Origin: Bacillota bacterium
GTDB lineage: Bacteria > Bacillota > Clostridia > Acetivibrionales > DSM-1351
Assembly (NCBI GenBank): GCA_023400235.1
Contig: JAEXFI010000034.1
Coordinates: forward strand, 1-64,000
Reading direction: 5' to 3'
Length of the DNA: 64,000 bases
Numbering within the stretch: the first letter of the stretch is position 1; each line of letters starts with the position of its first letter. The translations under genes and the position numbers were made by a program. The notes below the pieces were generated by a model. That model saw nothing but the letters and a program-made list of their open reading frames with translations, did no database searches and had not been told where the DNA came from. Positions 16,951 through 26,069 of the stretch are shown in pieces.

Positions 16951-17754
16951 ATGAGTTTATTAAAGCAGTTTTCATTAGAGGGTAAGGTTGCATTGGTAAC
17001 AGGTGCATCTTACGGAATTGGTTTTGCCATTGCAGCAGCTTATGCAGAAGCAGGGGCAACTATCGTGTTTAATGATATTAAGCAGGAGCTTGTGGACAAA
17101 GGGCTTGCAGCCTATTTGGAAAATGGAATCAAGGCACATGGTTATGTGTGCGATGTAACCGATGAAGAAAAGGTAAATGAAATGGTTGCACAGATTGAAA
17201 AAGAAGTGGGAAGTGTAGATATCCTGGTAAACAATGCAGGAATAATTAAGCGTGTTCCAATGTGTGAAATGAGCGCGGAGGAGTTCCGGAAGGTTATAGA
17301 TGTAGACTTAAACGCACCATTTATAGTATCTAAAGCAGTTATACCGGGTATGATTAAGAAAGGCCACGGAAAAATAATAAACATATGCTCAATGATGAGT
17401 GAGCTTGGACGTGAAACTGTAGCTGCCTATGCGGCAGCAAAGGGAGGCCTGAAGATGCTCACGAGGAATATTGCATCTGAATATGGTGAATGTAATATCC
17501 AGTGCAACGGCATTGGCCCTGGTTATATTTCAACTCCCCAGACGGCACCTCTCAGAGAGAGACAGTCCGATGGCACCAGGCACCCGTTTGACCAGTTCAT
17601 TATTGCAAAAACGCCTGCGGCACGTTGGGGAGAAACTGAAGATTTGCAAGGGCCGGCAGTCTTTTTAGCCTCTGATGCTTCAAATTTTGTAAATGGGCAT
17701 GTGCTTTATGTAGATGGGGGCATATTGGCCTATATTGGGAAACAGCCCAAGTAA
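16951..17754 (+). CDS. Short-chain dehydrogenase, gluconate 5-dehydrogenase-like
   Basis: A 267-residue classical SDR: the cofactor motif TGASYGIGFAIA lies near residues 18-29, NNAG near 92, and the catalytic YAAAK near 158 follows ICSMMS with the catalytic serine region. The C-terminal part (FDQFIIAKTPAARWGE, VDGGILAYIGKQP) is typical of clostridial proteins annotated as gluconate 5-dehydrogenase (IdnO) or 2-deoxygluconate/KduD-type dehydrogenases, which interconvert keto and hydroxy sugar acids. This agrees with the dehydratase and MDR dehydrogenase upstream, but the true substrate is not proved. Confidence 0.88.
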   Translation: MSLLKQFSLEGKVALVTGASYGIGFAIAAAYAEAGATIVFNDIKQELVDKGLAAYLENGIKAHGYVCDVTDEEKVNEMVAQIEKEVGSVDILVNNAGIIKRVPMCEMSAEEFRKVIDVDLNAPFIVSKAVIPGMIKKGHGKIINICSMMSELGRETVAAYAAAKGGLKMLTRNIASEYGECNIQCNGIGPGYISTPQTAPLRERQSDGTRHPFDQFIIAKTPAARWGETEDLQGPAVFLASDASNFVNGHVLYVDGGILAYIGKQPK

Positions 17755-17786
17755 TCTCAGGACCAAAATTATGTACAGTCTTTATT

Positions 17787-17840
17787 AGAAGAAGCGGCAG
17801 CTGGTAAAAATTGATATTTACCAGTGAGCCGGTTCTTCTT
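17787..17840. terminator. Bidirectional terminator between convergent genes
   Basis: A long imperfect stem: AGAAGAAGCGGC then CTGGTAAA pairs with TTTACCAG then GCCGGTTCTTCT, with an 8-base loop. It sits between the plus-strand dehydrogenase (ends 17754) and the minus-strand gene ending at 17939. Confidence 0.75.
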
Positions 17841-17938
17841 ATATTATAAGCCTTTAATAAAAGCCTCTGATTTGTATTCTCTTCAAGTTTCAAATATTGG
17901 CAGGCCTTTTGCCAAAAGTCCGGATATTGTTTTAATCC

Positions 17939-19156
17939 CTATGCCTTTAATACCATAATATAGTCTGTCATATCAATTATTCTTTTTCCTTCCTGGGAAT
18001 AAGTACTTGCAGCAAAGCGGGTGCCATCCATGTTCCAGTATAGATTCATAACCAGCTTGCCCGGATTCAGCTTGTACAATAAAATGATGTTATCCAAGCC
18101 TTCACTGTTCAGATTTGCAGCCCTTATATCTGTGACACCTGCATTCCAGACATAATAAATGATTTTGCTTCCATCAGCTGTTATGTCAAACGTAGATGTG
18201 TGATCAAGGATTTTCTTTTCTTTTTTAGTAATAGTATCATAAAGAAAAACCCCTTTACGTGGACTATTATTATTGAAGTCACAGAATAAAATACTGCCTC
18301 CGTCACCGGATAGTCTATACAGCAGGCAGTCTTCTGCCAGTAATTCGGCCGCTTTTTTTTCACTGAGCAGGTCTATTCTGTAAAGCTTGCTGTAACCGTT
18401 TGTAAGGTCGAAGTGCTCCAAATAGGAGCCCACAAAATACATGTATCTCCCGTCGTTTGATATCTGCGGATTAATAATCTTATTATACCCTTGATTATTC
18501 TCCGATAAAGTATACTTCACAGTCTTCATATTATCAAGGTTGTATACGAAAAAGGTAAAGCCTTTCTCATTGGCTTTTTCTGCACAATAAATTATGTTTT
18601 TACTGTCTGGGGACCAGCCAGACCCTGAAATAACAATATTATCCTTGACATTAAAGTTAACGATTTCTGCAGATTTACCGGAATTGTAGTCATATACATA
18701 CACTCTCTTATCAATGCCGCCCTTAAGGAAGGTTTCAACATCGTCGGCATATTCCAGAAATAATATTTTTGATTTATCAGGCGAAACCTCTTTGAATTCC
18801 TGCAGCTTCATACTACTCTTCTTTATGGGGGCCAGGCTTTTTTCTGCCGTGTCATAAAGGGTGACAGAGGAGGTCTGATTTTCGACACTCCCCACAGGAC
18901 CAGAATCGTGTATGCTGTAAACTGGCTTATTTCCCAAATAGCCTGCCATATATCCATTGATTTTGTTTATAACGTCAACAGCTGCCACATGGGGTGTTTC
19001 ATCGGGTGCAGCATAGCTTGCCTTTTGGGGTAAGGTTAATAGCTTTTCGCCTTTGGGAAGAGACCGGTCGTACAATACCACAGTACCCGCAGTAATAATA
19101 GATATAAATATCACTAGCAAAACAGCTGACTTTAAATAATTACCTTTTGGTTTCAT
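17939..19156 (-). CDS. Exported/membrane-anchored beta-propeller-like protein of unknown function
   Basis: 405 residues with an N-terminal transmembrane anchor at about 10-29 and the rest predicted outside the cell. Several TolB/WD40-like blade motifs recur, for example GWSPDSKNIIYCAE, ISNDGRYMYFVGS, LSGDGGSILFCDF, ITADGSKIIYYVW and WNMDGTRFAAST, spaced roughly 45-60 residues, which suggests a six- or seven-bladed propeller. AAGGAG precedes the ATG. It follows the histidine kinase gene after 163 bases on the same strand and may be co-expressed with it, perhaps as an accessory sensor. No enzyme motif is visible. Confidence 0.75.
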   Translation of the reverse strand: MKPKGNYLKSAVLLVIFISIITAGTVVLYDRSLPKGEKLLTLPQKASYAAPDETPHVAAVDVINKINGYMAGYLGNKPVYSIHDSGPVGSVENQTSSVTLYDTAEKSLAPIKKSSMKLQEFKEVSPDKSKILFLEYADDVETFLKGGIDKRVYVYDYNSGKSAEIVNFNVKDNIVISGSGWSPDSKNIIYCAEKANEKGFTFFVYNLDNMKTVKYTLSENNQGYNKIINPQISNDGRYMYFVGSYLEHFDLTNGYSKLYRIDLLSEKKAAELLAEDCLLYRLSGDGGSILFCDFNNNSPRKGVFLYDTITKKEKKILDHTSTFDITADGSKIIYYVWNAGVTDIRAANLNSEGLDNIILLYKLNPGKLVMNLYWNMDGTRFAASTYSQEGKRIIDMTDYIMVLKA

Positions 19157-19319
19157 GTATTTTACACTCCTTAATTAGATTTTAGCCGGAGGTCAGAAGT
19201 ATTTGCAGAACTTTTCAGGCCTGTATCAAACACATGTGGCTGGTATTTTCCGACCCCGTCCATAAAGTCAACTATACAGAACAGTTATTTCATTTTTTCT
19301 CATAATTGTTTCAAGAATG

Positions 19320-20777
19320 TTAAAGATTTGCCGGAAGTTGTATTTCTACAGTTGTACCCTGCTGCTCAATACTTTTTATATATATGGTTCCACTGTGGTT
19401 ATCAATGATTTTTCTGACAATAAACAACCCCAGACCGCTGCTTTCTATTGTCTTTACTCCTGCGGCCATTCCCTTGAAAAACGGTTCGAATATTTTTTTC
19501 CGGATATTTTCAGGAATACCAAGCCCATAATCCCTAACAGATATTATTACTTGATCACCTTTAAGAACTAAGGCCACCTCAATACTAGTACTGCTCCCTC
19601 CGTACTTTATGGCATTATCCAGTATGTTGGCAAAAGCACTTCTCAGGTCTTCCATATTTCCGGATATATGAATGCCTTCAGGAATATTTGTTTTAAAGGT
19701 CATATCACGTCTTACGGCTTTAATCTCCAGGTCCCTGCATACCGCAAAAAGCAGCTCTGAAATATTTACATCCCCGTATGTACCGTAATATGCAACAGAA
19801 GTAAGGCGGGAGGCATCCAGCAGCTTTACCACCATCCTGTGCAGCCTTTCGCTTTCCTTTCGGATATGGCTTATTCCGCTGGAGAGCACTGCTTTATCTG
19901 AAAAACCTGTTTCTTCAATCATCTGAGCAAATCCTGATATAACAGTGATTGGTGTTTTCAGCTCATGTGTGACATTGTCAAAGAACTGTTTCCTGTAGTC
20001 TTCAAGCTGCTTTAGTTTATCATGCTCAGTCTGGAGCTCCAGCATCTGTGTATGGAGCTGCCTTTTCATTATTGACAGCTGCTCTGCCAGATCACCCAGC
20101 TCATCTTTGGAATTTATATCAACTTGAGCGTTGAAATCACCATTTGCCAAAAGTATTGAATAGTTCCGAAGTTTAAACAGTGGCTGCAGTATATTGTAAG
20201 AAATCAAAAGTGAGACTGCAATAATTCCCAACACCACAGCGACAGCAAGGATACCGATTGTTTTCACAAGTGAATAGCTGCTTTTATATAAATCCGAATA
20301 ATCCTTGGAGAACTGATATATACCTGAAATTTCATCCTTGTACAGGATTGGTATGCTGAAGGTGGCAATCACGTTTTCATTGTCAAAGGCGAGAGTCACT
20401 GTACTCTCTTTCCCCGGCGGGGGTTTTGTACTCCCGGTTTTGTTAAAATAGCTGTTATTATGGTGTTCGCTTATTACTTTGCTTTTACCGTTAGGGGAAT
20501 ATATGACTCCATCTGAGAGCATATTGGTATTCAATTCCGCAAGCAGGCCTGATGCTTGCTGTTGAAACTCTTTTCCGGGCTCCTGGCCCTTGTCCAGCAG
20601 GTAGTACTGCTGGACACAGATTATGACATCCTTATTGTACCTGTTTAAATCCCCGAGAACTATATTTTCATTGCTCTTAAATATATTTTTATTAATCAGA
20701 AATATCATAATCATAAAAGCCATAACTATAAGCGTGGTATAGCTGAAGAGAAGCTTGCTTCTGATGGATAGCCGCAT
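19320..20777 (-). CDS. Sensor histidine kinase (HAMP-HisKA-HATPase_c)
   Basis: A 485-residue membrane kinase: first transmembrane segment about 9-29, extracellular domain about 30-172, second transmembrane segment about 175-198, HAMP about 200-250. HisKA carries the phospho-acceptor in NVTHELKTPI (His near 271), and the HATPase has the motifs ANILDNAIKYGG, VRDYGLGIP and SSGLGLFIVRKI. Its AGGAGGTAATA ribosome site lies in the nine-base gap after the response regulator, so the pair is co-transcribed. The signal is unknown; BaeS/ResE-like kinases often respond to envelope stress or antibiotics. Confidence 0.94.
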   Translation of the reverse strand: MRLSIRSKLLFSYTTLIVMAFMIMIFLINKNIFKSNENIVLGDLNRYNKDVIICVQQYYLLDKGQEPGKEFQQQASGLLAELNTNMLSDGVIYSPNGKSKVISEHHNNSYFNKTGSTKPPPGKESTVTLAFDNENVIATFSIPILYKDEISGIYQFSKDYSDLYKSSYSLVKTIGILAVAVVLGIIAVSLLISYNILQPLFKLRNYSILLANGDFNAQVDINSKDELGDLAEQLSIMKRQLHTQMLELQTEHDKLKQLEDYRKQFFDNVTHELKTPITVISGFAQMIEETGFSDKAVLSSGISHIRKESERLHRMVVKLLDASRLTSVAYYGTYGDVNISELLFAVCRDLEIKAVRRDMTFKTNIPEGIHISGNMEDLRSAFANILDNAIKYGGSSTSIEVALVLKGDQVIISVRDYGLGIPENIRKKIFEPFFKGMAAGVKTIESSGLGLFIVRKIIDNHSGTIYIKSIEQQGTTVEIQLPANL

Positions 20778-20786
20778 TATTACCTC

Positions 20787-21494
20787 CTAATTGCCGGGAT
20801 CAATTTTATAACCAACACCAAAGACAGTCTGGATAAGCAAAGCATTCGCATCTCCAAGCTTTTTCCTCAGGCGGAGGATGTGAATATCCACAGTACGTGT
20901 ATCTACAACGCAATCATAGCCCCATACCATATCCAGAAGCTTGTCCCTTGTAAAGACTATTCCGATATTATCTGAAAGTACATGCAGCAGTTCAAATTCC
21001 TTGGGTGTTAAATCCACGGATATTCCATTGTTAGTTACCTTACGTGACTTGGCATTGATGGATATATTTTCGTTTAAGACCTTTTGCCCTGAGGTTTTTC
21101 TGATTTCGCTAAGTTCATCTATACGCCTGAAGGCTGCCTTGACCCGCACCACCACTTCTCTGATATCAAAAGGCTTCACAATGTAATCATCCGCTCCAAA
21201 ATTGAAGCCGCATACCTTGTCAACAATATCGGATTTAGCAGTTAAAATTATAACAGGGATGTTTTCTTCGGATTTTACTTTTTTACATATATCCAATCCA
21301 TTCATATCAGGCAGCATCAGATCAAGAAGAAGAAGGTCGGGTTTTTCCGTGTGTATCCGATTCAACCCTCCCACACCTGTTGTTTCACCGGTAGTATTAA
21401 AGCCTTCTCTTCTAAATGCAAAAAACAGTAACTCCATTATTGCGGGTTCATCTTCAATGATAAGAATTTTTTTCCTTATATTTTCCTGGTTCAA
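20787..21494 (-). CDS. OmpR/PhoB-family response regulator
   Basis: 235 residues: receiver domain with the acidic IIEDE pocket, phospho-acceptor Asp58 in LLLLDLMLPD and Lys in VKPF, then a winged helix of Trans_reg_C type (about 140-232) with VDLTPKEFELLHVL and VDTRTVDIHILRLRKKLG. The start codon is a TTG at 21494, preceded by GGAGGAAG on the minus strand. It heads the minus-strand unit with the kinase and the propeller-like protein. Confidence 0.94.
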   Translation of the reverse strand: MNQENIRKKILIIEDEPAIMELLFFAFRREGFNTTGETTGVGGLNRIHTEKPDLLLLDLMLPDMNGLDICKKVKSEENIPVIILTAKSDIVDKVCGFNFGADDYIVKPFDIREVVVRVKAAFRRIDELSEIRKTSGQKVLNENISINAKSRKVTNNGISVDLTPKEFELLHVLSDNIGIVFTRDKLLDMVWGYDCVVDTRTVDIHILRLRKKLGDANALLIQTVFGVGYKIDPGN

Positions 21495-21642
21495 AATTCT
21501 TCCTCCAATAATATTTGGTAAAATTCAGTTCCTGCAGAAAAATTTTCTTTAATAGTAATTATATATCAAGGATGTTTCAATATTGTTAACATTTGATTTT
21601 TTATGCTCCTGTATGGGGAGAAAGTTTTGAGGTGATACACTA

Positions 21643-21671
21643 TTGACATCAAAGAAAGCATAATCTATACT
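21643..21671 (+). promoter_or_regulatory. Consensus promoter of the nitrogenase-like operon
   Basis: TTGACA (21643-21648) and TATACT (21666-21671) with a 17-base spacer. It points toward the dehydrogenase at 21978 and leaves a leader of about 300 bases. The perfect palindrome at 21678-21703 begins at the expected transcription start. Confidence 0.85.
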
Positions 21672-21677
21672 ATTAAA

Positions 21678-21703
21678 CATAGTATTAATAGTGTAATACT
21701 ATG
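21678..21703. promoter_or_regulatory. Operator-like palindrome at the transcription start
   Basis: CATAGTATTA (21678-21687), six bases, then its exact reverse complement TAATACTATG (21694-21703). The location immediately after the -10 box is that of a repressor operator. I cannot name the regulator; none is encoded in the operon. Confidence 0.7.
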
Positions 21704-21805
21704 AGATGGTTTATAGGGATATACAGTTACACGGAAAGTTGATTTATTGTACAGCAGGTAAAATATTATTGATAGATGAAAAATTGAATAAGAACTGACT
21801 GAAAA

Positions 21806-21876
21806 ACCAGAGGTTTTGCTAGATTGTGACTGTGATATGCAGTTGCAGCATAATAAGCAGAGCCTCTGATTTTTTG
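21806..21876 (+). promoter_or_regulatory. Leader hairpin with T tract (possible attenuator)
   Basis: CAGAGG (21808-21813) pairs with CCTCTG (21863-21868), with GCT/AGC as inner pairing, directly followed by ATTTTTTG. About 50 bases of unmatched sequence fill the loop. It lies between the promoter and the first gene, 100 bases before the ATG, so it could be an attenuator or the expression platform of an unrecognised riboswitch. It lacks the conserved T-box and SAM-I motifs. Confidence 0.5.
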
Positions 21877-21977
21877 TATGCAGGCTGCTGCAACCGAGAC
21901 AAGATTACCAAAGTCAGTTACTATCGGCTTTCAGCCGACAGCAATTGACCTGGCATGGGGAGTTGAAAGGAGACAAT

Positions 21978-23081
21978 ATGATTAACGTGAAAACACCTGA
22001 GCTATATGTCAGTGAACCCGGCGCAATCCATTTACTGGGGACGCTTATGGGAAAAGCTGCGGCAAAGGCAGTTGTAGTCTGGTCGGAGACTGCAAAAAAA
22101 GTAACACAGAAAGACGTCGGCAAAAGTCTTGAAAATCAGGGGATTACCATGCTTGAATATGAATTTGCTGGATATCCCAACCTTGATACTGCCAATGCTA
22201 TTGCAATATCAGCACTTAATAACCGAGTGGATTTTATTATAGGCATTGGGGGTGGAAGAGTACTGGATACATCAAAGGCTGCGGGAGATATTGCAAATAT
22301 TCCGGTTATAGCAGTTCCCACCATAGCTGCTACGTGTGCGGCATGGGCAGCACTATCCGTGATGTATACCAAAGAAGGGAATTTTGAGCATTTCAGAGCG
22401 AATAAGCGTTCACCGGTTATTGTTGTGGCAGATACCTCCCTTCTGGCACAGGCGCCGGTGAGATATTTAAAGGCTGGGATTGCTGATACTCTGGCAAAAT
22501 GGTATGAAACCACTGCGGGCTATGATGTGAATAACAGCAGTCTGTCCTATATGAATTCGGTCAATGCAGCACGTTTGGCGTATGATTTTCTCCTTGAAAA
22601 GGCTGGGAAAGTTATTAAAAATTTTGAAGAGGGAATTATTGATGAAAATTCGGTACGTACTATAGACGCGATTATTTTCCTGGCGGGGAATGTTGGGAGC
22701 TATGTAGGAGAGAGAGCATATTCCGGATTTGCTCATCCGTTTTATCATTCTTCCAGAATCATTAGCGAAACTCGAAATAAGCTTCATGGAGAGATCGTAG
22801 CCTTTGGGCTGATTGTGCAGGCAGTTTTGGAGGATAAAAAAGAAAAAGAACTCCTGGAAATGGTTGAACAGTTCAGCCGGCTGGATGTTGCCTTTACACT
22901 TGAAGAAATAGGCTTGACAGAAGCTTTGGAGGTTAAATTAAGTACTATCTTTGAGAGGCTTGATAAAATTTTTCCAGAGCGGAACCTTTTGGGCAATAGG
23001 AATAAGGAAGCTGTAATTGAAGCGGTATATCTGGCTGATGAATATGTAAAAAGGTTCAGAGAGGGGCAGAAGGATGATTAA
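21978..23081 (+). CDS. Iron/zinc-containing alcohol dehydrogenase, glycerol dehydrogenase (GldA)-like
   Basis: A 367-residue group III metal-dependent dehydrogenase. GIGGGRVLDTSKAA binds NAD. Asp170 (GIAD), His253 (GFAHPF) and His270 (KLHGE) stand where GldA holds its catalytic metal, and AATCAAWAALSVMY is typical of a GldA-like subgroup. AAAGGAGA precedes the ATG at 21978; an upstream TTG at 21945 has no support. In characterised relatives the reaction is NAD-linked oxidation or reduction of a small hydroxy/keto compound; the substrate here is unknown. It is the first gene of an eleven-gene operon and overlaps the aminotransferase by eight bases. Confidence 0.9.
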   Translation: MINVKTPELYVSEPGAIHLLGTLMGKAAAKAVVVWSETAKKVTQKDVGKSLENQGITMLEYEFAGYPNLDTANAIAISALNNRVDFIIGIGGGRVLDTSKAAGDIANIPVIAVPTIAATCAAWAALSVMYTKEGNFEHFRANKRSPVIVVADTSLLAQAPVRYLKAGIADTLAKWYETTAGYDVNNSSLSYMNSVNAARLAYDFLLEKAGKVIKNFEEGIIDENSVRTIDAIIFLAGNVGSYVGERAYSGFAHPFYHSSRIISETRNKLHGEIVAFGLIVQAVLEDKKEKELLEMVEQFSRLDVAFTLEEIGLTEALEVKLSTIFERLDKIFPERNLLGNRNKEAVIEAVYLADEYVKRFREGQKDD

Positions 23082-24165
23082 AGAAAGAGCAGGACTAAGC
23101 ATAATTGCCCCCTATAAGGCAGCAAAAAGTTACGAGGCGGTTAAGCGGGAGACTGGTATTGAGAACATTATCAAGCTTGCAGGAAACGAAAACAGATTAG
23201 GCTGTTCGGAAAATGTAATAAAAATTATCCATAAGTATAAAGAACAGTTTTCCTTTTATCCCGATATGAATTGCACTATCTTAAAGAACAGGCTTAGTCT
23301 CATACATGGAATAAAAGAAGACAATCTGGTATTCGGCAACGGCTCCTTTGAGCTTATTTCGCTCATTGCTCTGGCATACCTGGAAGCAGCAGATGAGTCA
23401 ATCCTTTCATACCCCTCCTTCGGCTGGTATAAAAATGTTACCTTGCAGATGAATGCAGCACCGGTAATAGTTCCGCTTAAGGATTTTACGGTTGATACAG
23501 CCGCGATTTTAAACAGCATTACAAAGCAGACTAAAATTATATGGATATGTAATCCCAATAATCCCACCGGAACTGTTTTAAGAGAGAGAGAACTCAGAGA
23601 ATTCATCCGAAAGGTCCCTGATAATATACTGATTGTCTTGGATGAAGCCTATATTGATTTTGTGGAAGCAGACTATTTTGACACAGTCTCCCTGATTAAG
23701 GAGAATAAAAATATTATCCTGCTTCGTACATTTTCAAAACTGTATGGCTTGGCGTCCTTTCGAATCGGATATGGCATGGCGGATGAAGATATAGTGGAAA
23801 AAATCAATAAAGTCCGATTGCCGATAAATGTCAGTCTTTTGGCACAAAAGGCAGCGGAAGCAAGCCTTGAGGATGATAATTTTAAAAATCTGGTTTTAAA
23901 AAACAATAGAGACAGCTTGAATTTATACTATTCAGAGCTGGATAAAGAAGGGATCAAATATATACGCTCCAATGGAAATTTTATTCTGATTTATCTTGGA
24001 ATAGCTGGTGCTGTTTCTGAAAAAGAGTTTTTACGAAATGGGATCATAATAAGAAATGCTTCGGAATTCGGCCTTGATGGATGGGTTAGAGTATCCATCG
24101 GAACTTTTGAGGAGAATGAAAAGGTTATTAAGGTATTAAAAGAAATTATAACTACCAACAGGTAA
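23074..24165 (+). CDS. HisC-like class I/II aminotransferase (PLP)
   Basis: A 363-residue fold-type I aminotransferase resembling histidinol-phosphate aminotransferase. Visible features are LAGNENRLG near residue 36, FGNGSFELI, ICNPNNPTGT (Asn160-Pro161), VLDEAYIDF (Asp190), the Schiff-base lysine Lys222 in TFSKLYG and Arg230 in FRIGYG. No histidine-pathway genes surround it, so it more likely makes or uses a special amine or amino acid, as HisC-like enzymes in other specialised loci do. It is translationally coupled to the dehydrogenase. The pair suggests an alcohol - aldehyde/ketone - amine interconversion, which is inference. Confidence 0.88.
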   Translation: MIKERAGLSIIAPYKAAKSYEAVKRETGIENIIKLAGNENRLGCSENVIKIIHKYKEQFSFYPDMNCTILKNRLSLIHGIKEDNLVFGNGSFELISLIALAYLEAADESILSYPSFGWYKNVTLQMNAAPVIVPLKDFTVDTAAILNSITKQTKIIWICNPNNPTGTVLRERELREFIRKVPDNILIVLDEAYIDFVEADYFDTVSLIKENKNIILLRTFSKLYGLASFRIGYGMADEDIVEKINKVRLPINVSLLAQKAAEASLEDDNFKNLVLKNNRDSLNLYYSELDKEGIKYIRSNGNFILIYLGIAGAVSEKEFLRNGIIIRNASEFGLDGWVRVSIGTFEENEKVIKVLKEIITTNR

Positions 24166-24177
24166 GGAGGAGTGCAG

Positions 24178-25269
24178 ATGAAAAAAGTTATAAATAAGGT
24201 ATTAGCAGTTTTTTTGCTGGGAGCACTGATGGCGGCTGGTTTAACCGGGTGTGCATCATCAGATGTCAGTACCTCGGGCAGTAACATAGCAGAGAGCGGT
24301 AATGAGGCTGCTGTCAATTCAACTTCTTCAGTAAAATCAGCAGATTCTGAGAAGGTTATATTAAAATACGGGGCAACAGGCTGGAAGTCCTTTGAAATAT
24401 TATTAAAAGCAGCCGGACTTGATGATTTTAACGGCTATAAAGTTGAATACAGCGTATTTCAGGGAGGAAACCTTTGTCTGGAAGCACTTGCGGCAGATCA
24501 AATCGATTTTACCGGAAGCAGTGAGATACCTCCGATTTATGCCTCTCTTTCTGAAAACAAAGGTAATTTCAAAATCATACTGGTTAACAGCAGCAGTCCT
24601 CAAAATCAGGAATTAGTAGCTTTAAAGAGCTCTGGGATTAAGACGGTGTCTGATTTGAAAGGAAAAAAGATAGGCTATGTGAAAAGTACCACCGCACAGT
24701 ATTTTCTTAGTCAGATGTTAAAGGAAGCTCATTTAACCTGGCAGGACATCAAACCGGTTGGAATTACAACGGCAGATGGTGTTACAGCCTTGATAGGGGG
24801 AAATATAGATGCATTTGCAAGCTATGGCAACTCCATTAATGCAGCTAAAAATAATGGAGCTATAACGCTTAAGAGCGCAGTAAATATTCTCTCCGGCAAC
24901 TTTCCGTTTGAGATTTCCAATAAAGCCCTTGCAGATGAGGCAAAAACGGAGGCCATTGCTGATTACCTGGCCAGAGTACAAAAGGCGTATATATGGGCGG
25001 AAAAAAATATGGAAGAATGGGCAAGAATTCAGGCTGAGCCAACAGGAAGTACATATGAGGAGTCCTTAAACCTTTTGCAAAAATCATATGAAGACAGAGG
25101 TTATTTAAATAAATTCATTGCAGTGGATGAAAAGGTTATTGCATCGGAGCAAAGAGTAGGAGATTCCTTTTACGAATTAGGACTTCTGGAAAAAAAGATA
25201 GATGCATCAGCCTTATATGATAATACATTTTATACAAAATATGAAAAGGCATTGTCTGAATATGACTAA
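24178..25269 (+). CDS. ABC transporter substrate-binding lipoprotein, SsuA/TauA/NrtA family
   Basis: A 363-residue lipoprotein: lipobox LTGC with Cys25, a low-complexity tether, then an NMT1/SsuA-like fold ('YSVFQGGNLCLEALAADQID', 'DLKGKKIGYVKSTTAQYFL', 'GGNIDAFASYGN'). Family members bind aliphatic sulfonates, taurine, nitrate or pyrimidine precursors. AAGGAGG at 24164-24170 sets the ATG at 24178; the upstream GTG at 24172 is too close to the ribosome site. It forms an importer with the next two genes. Confidence 0.9.
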   Translation: MKKVINKVLAVFLLGALMAAGLTGCASSDVSTSGSNIAESGNEAAVNSTSSVKSADSEKVILKYGATGWKSFEILLKAAGLDDFNGYKVEYSVFQGGNLCLEALAADQIDFTGSSEIPPIYASLSENKGNFKIILVNSSSPQNQELVALKSSGIKTVSDLKGKKIGYVKSTTAQYFLSQMLKEAHLTWQDIKPVGITTADGVTALIGGNIDAFASYGNSINAAKNNGAITLKSAVNILSGNFPFEISNKALADEAKTEAIADYLARVQKAYIWAEKNMEEWARIQAEPTGSTYEESLNLLQKSYEDRGYLNKFIAVDEKVIASEQRVGDSFYELGLLEKKIDASALYDNTFYTKYEKALSEYD

Positions 25270-25299
25270 TTGAACTAAATACAACAATGGAGGATGCTG

Positions 25300-26067
25300 A
25301 TGGCTTGGAAAAAAACAGCTAAAATAGTCAGGTTAATAGTCCCGTGGCTTGTTCCCATATTGGTAATCATATTGTGGTACTATGAAACACTTCCGGGTAA
25401 AAACACTACATTATTACCGCCTCCTTACAAGGTGCTTCAAAGAACGGGTATGATGATCAGGGACGGAAGCTTGTGGGAATATATCTCCATAAGCACTGTC
25501 CGTGCAGGAAAAGGACTTTTTCTGGGAGGCATGATTGGGCTGGCATTAGCATTTGCAACGGGGCTTTTTAAAGTTTTGAACCTGGCGCTTTATACTACGG
25601 TACAAATGCTGAGGACCATACCGATACTGGCAATTATTTCGCTGATGATTATCTGGTTTGGTATAGGTGAAGAAGTTAAGGTTTACATGGTTGCATTTGG
25701 AGTGTTTTTTCCAATCTATATTAATACCTATCATGGAATTAAATCAATAGATAAGGGGCTTATGGAGATGGGAAGAGTATATGGCCTGAAGCGGACAAAA
25801 ATATTTGTAGACATTATACTTCCTGGAACCCTTCCTTCCATGCTTGTGGGGTTTAGACTATCTCTCGGTACTATGTGGCTGGTCTTAATAGCAGCGGAAC
25901 AGATTGCTACTGATGCAGGTATCGGATATATGGCAATGACGGCGAGAGAGCTGTTGCAAATGGATAAGATAGTTCTGGCAATTATTTTATACGCATTATT
26001 AGGTAAGCTTTCTGATGTTGCAGCAACATCTTTAGAAAAGCTTTTAATCAGATGGAGGGAAACTTGA
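25300..26067 (+). CDS. ABC transporter permease, SsuC/TauC type
   Basis: A 255-residue inner-membrane permease with about six helices. The EAA-like loop contains LMEMGRVYGLKRTKIF near residues 150-165, as in sulfonate, taurine and nitrate importers. GGAGG at 25289-25293 has good spacing to the ATG at 25300, not to the ATG at 25294. Confidence 0.9.
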   Translation: MAWKKTAKIVRLIVPWLVPILVIILWYYETLPGKNTTLLPPPYKVLQRTGMMIRDGSLWEYISISTVRAGKGLFLGGMIGLALAFATGLFKVLNLALYTTVQMLRTIPILAIISLMIIWFGIGEEVKVYMVAFGVFFPIYINTYHGIKSIDKGLMEMGRVYGLKRTKIFVDIILPGTLPSMLVGFRLSLGTMWLVLIAAEQIATDAGIGYMAMTARELLQMDKIVLAIILYALLGKLSDVAATSLEKLLIRWRET

Positions 26068-26069
26068 TA

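Noticed and set aside
21704..21977. SAM-I riboswitch or T-box in the leader of the sulfur/nitrogenase-like operon
   Set aside because: I looked for the conserved cores of both and found neither; only a generic terminator-like hairpin is present.
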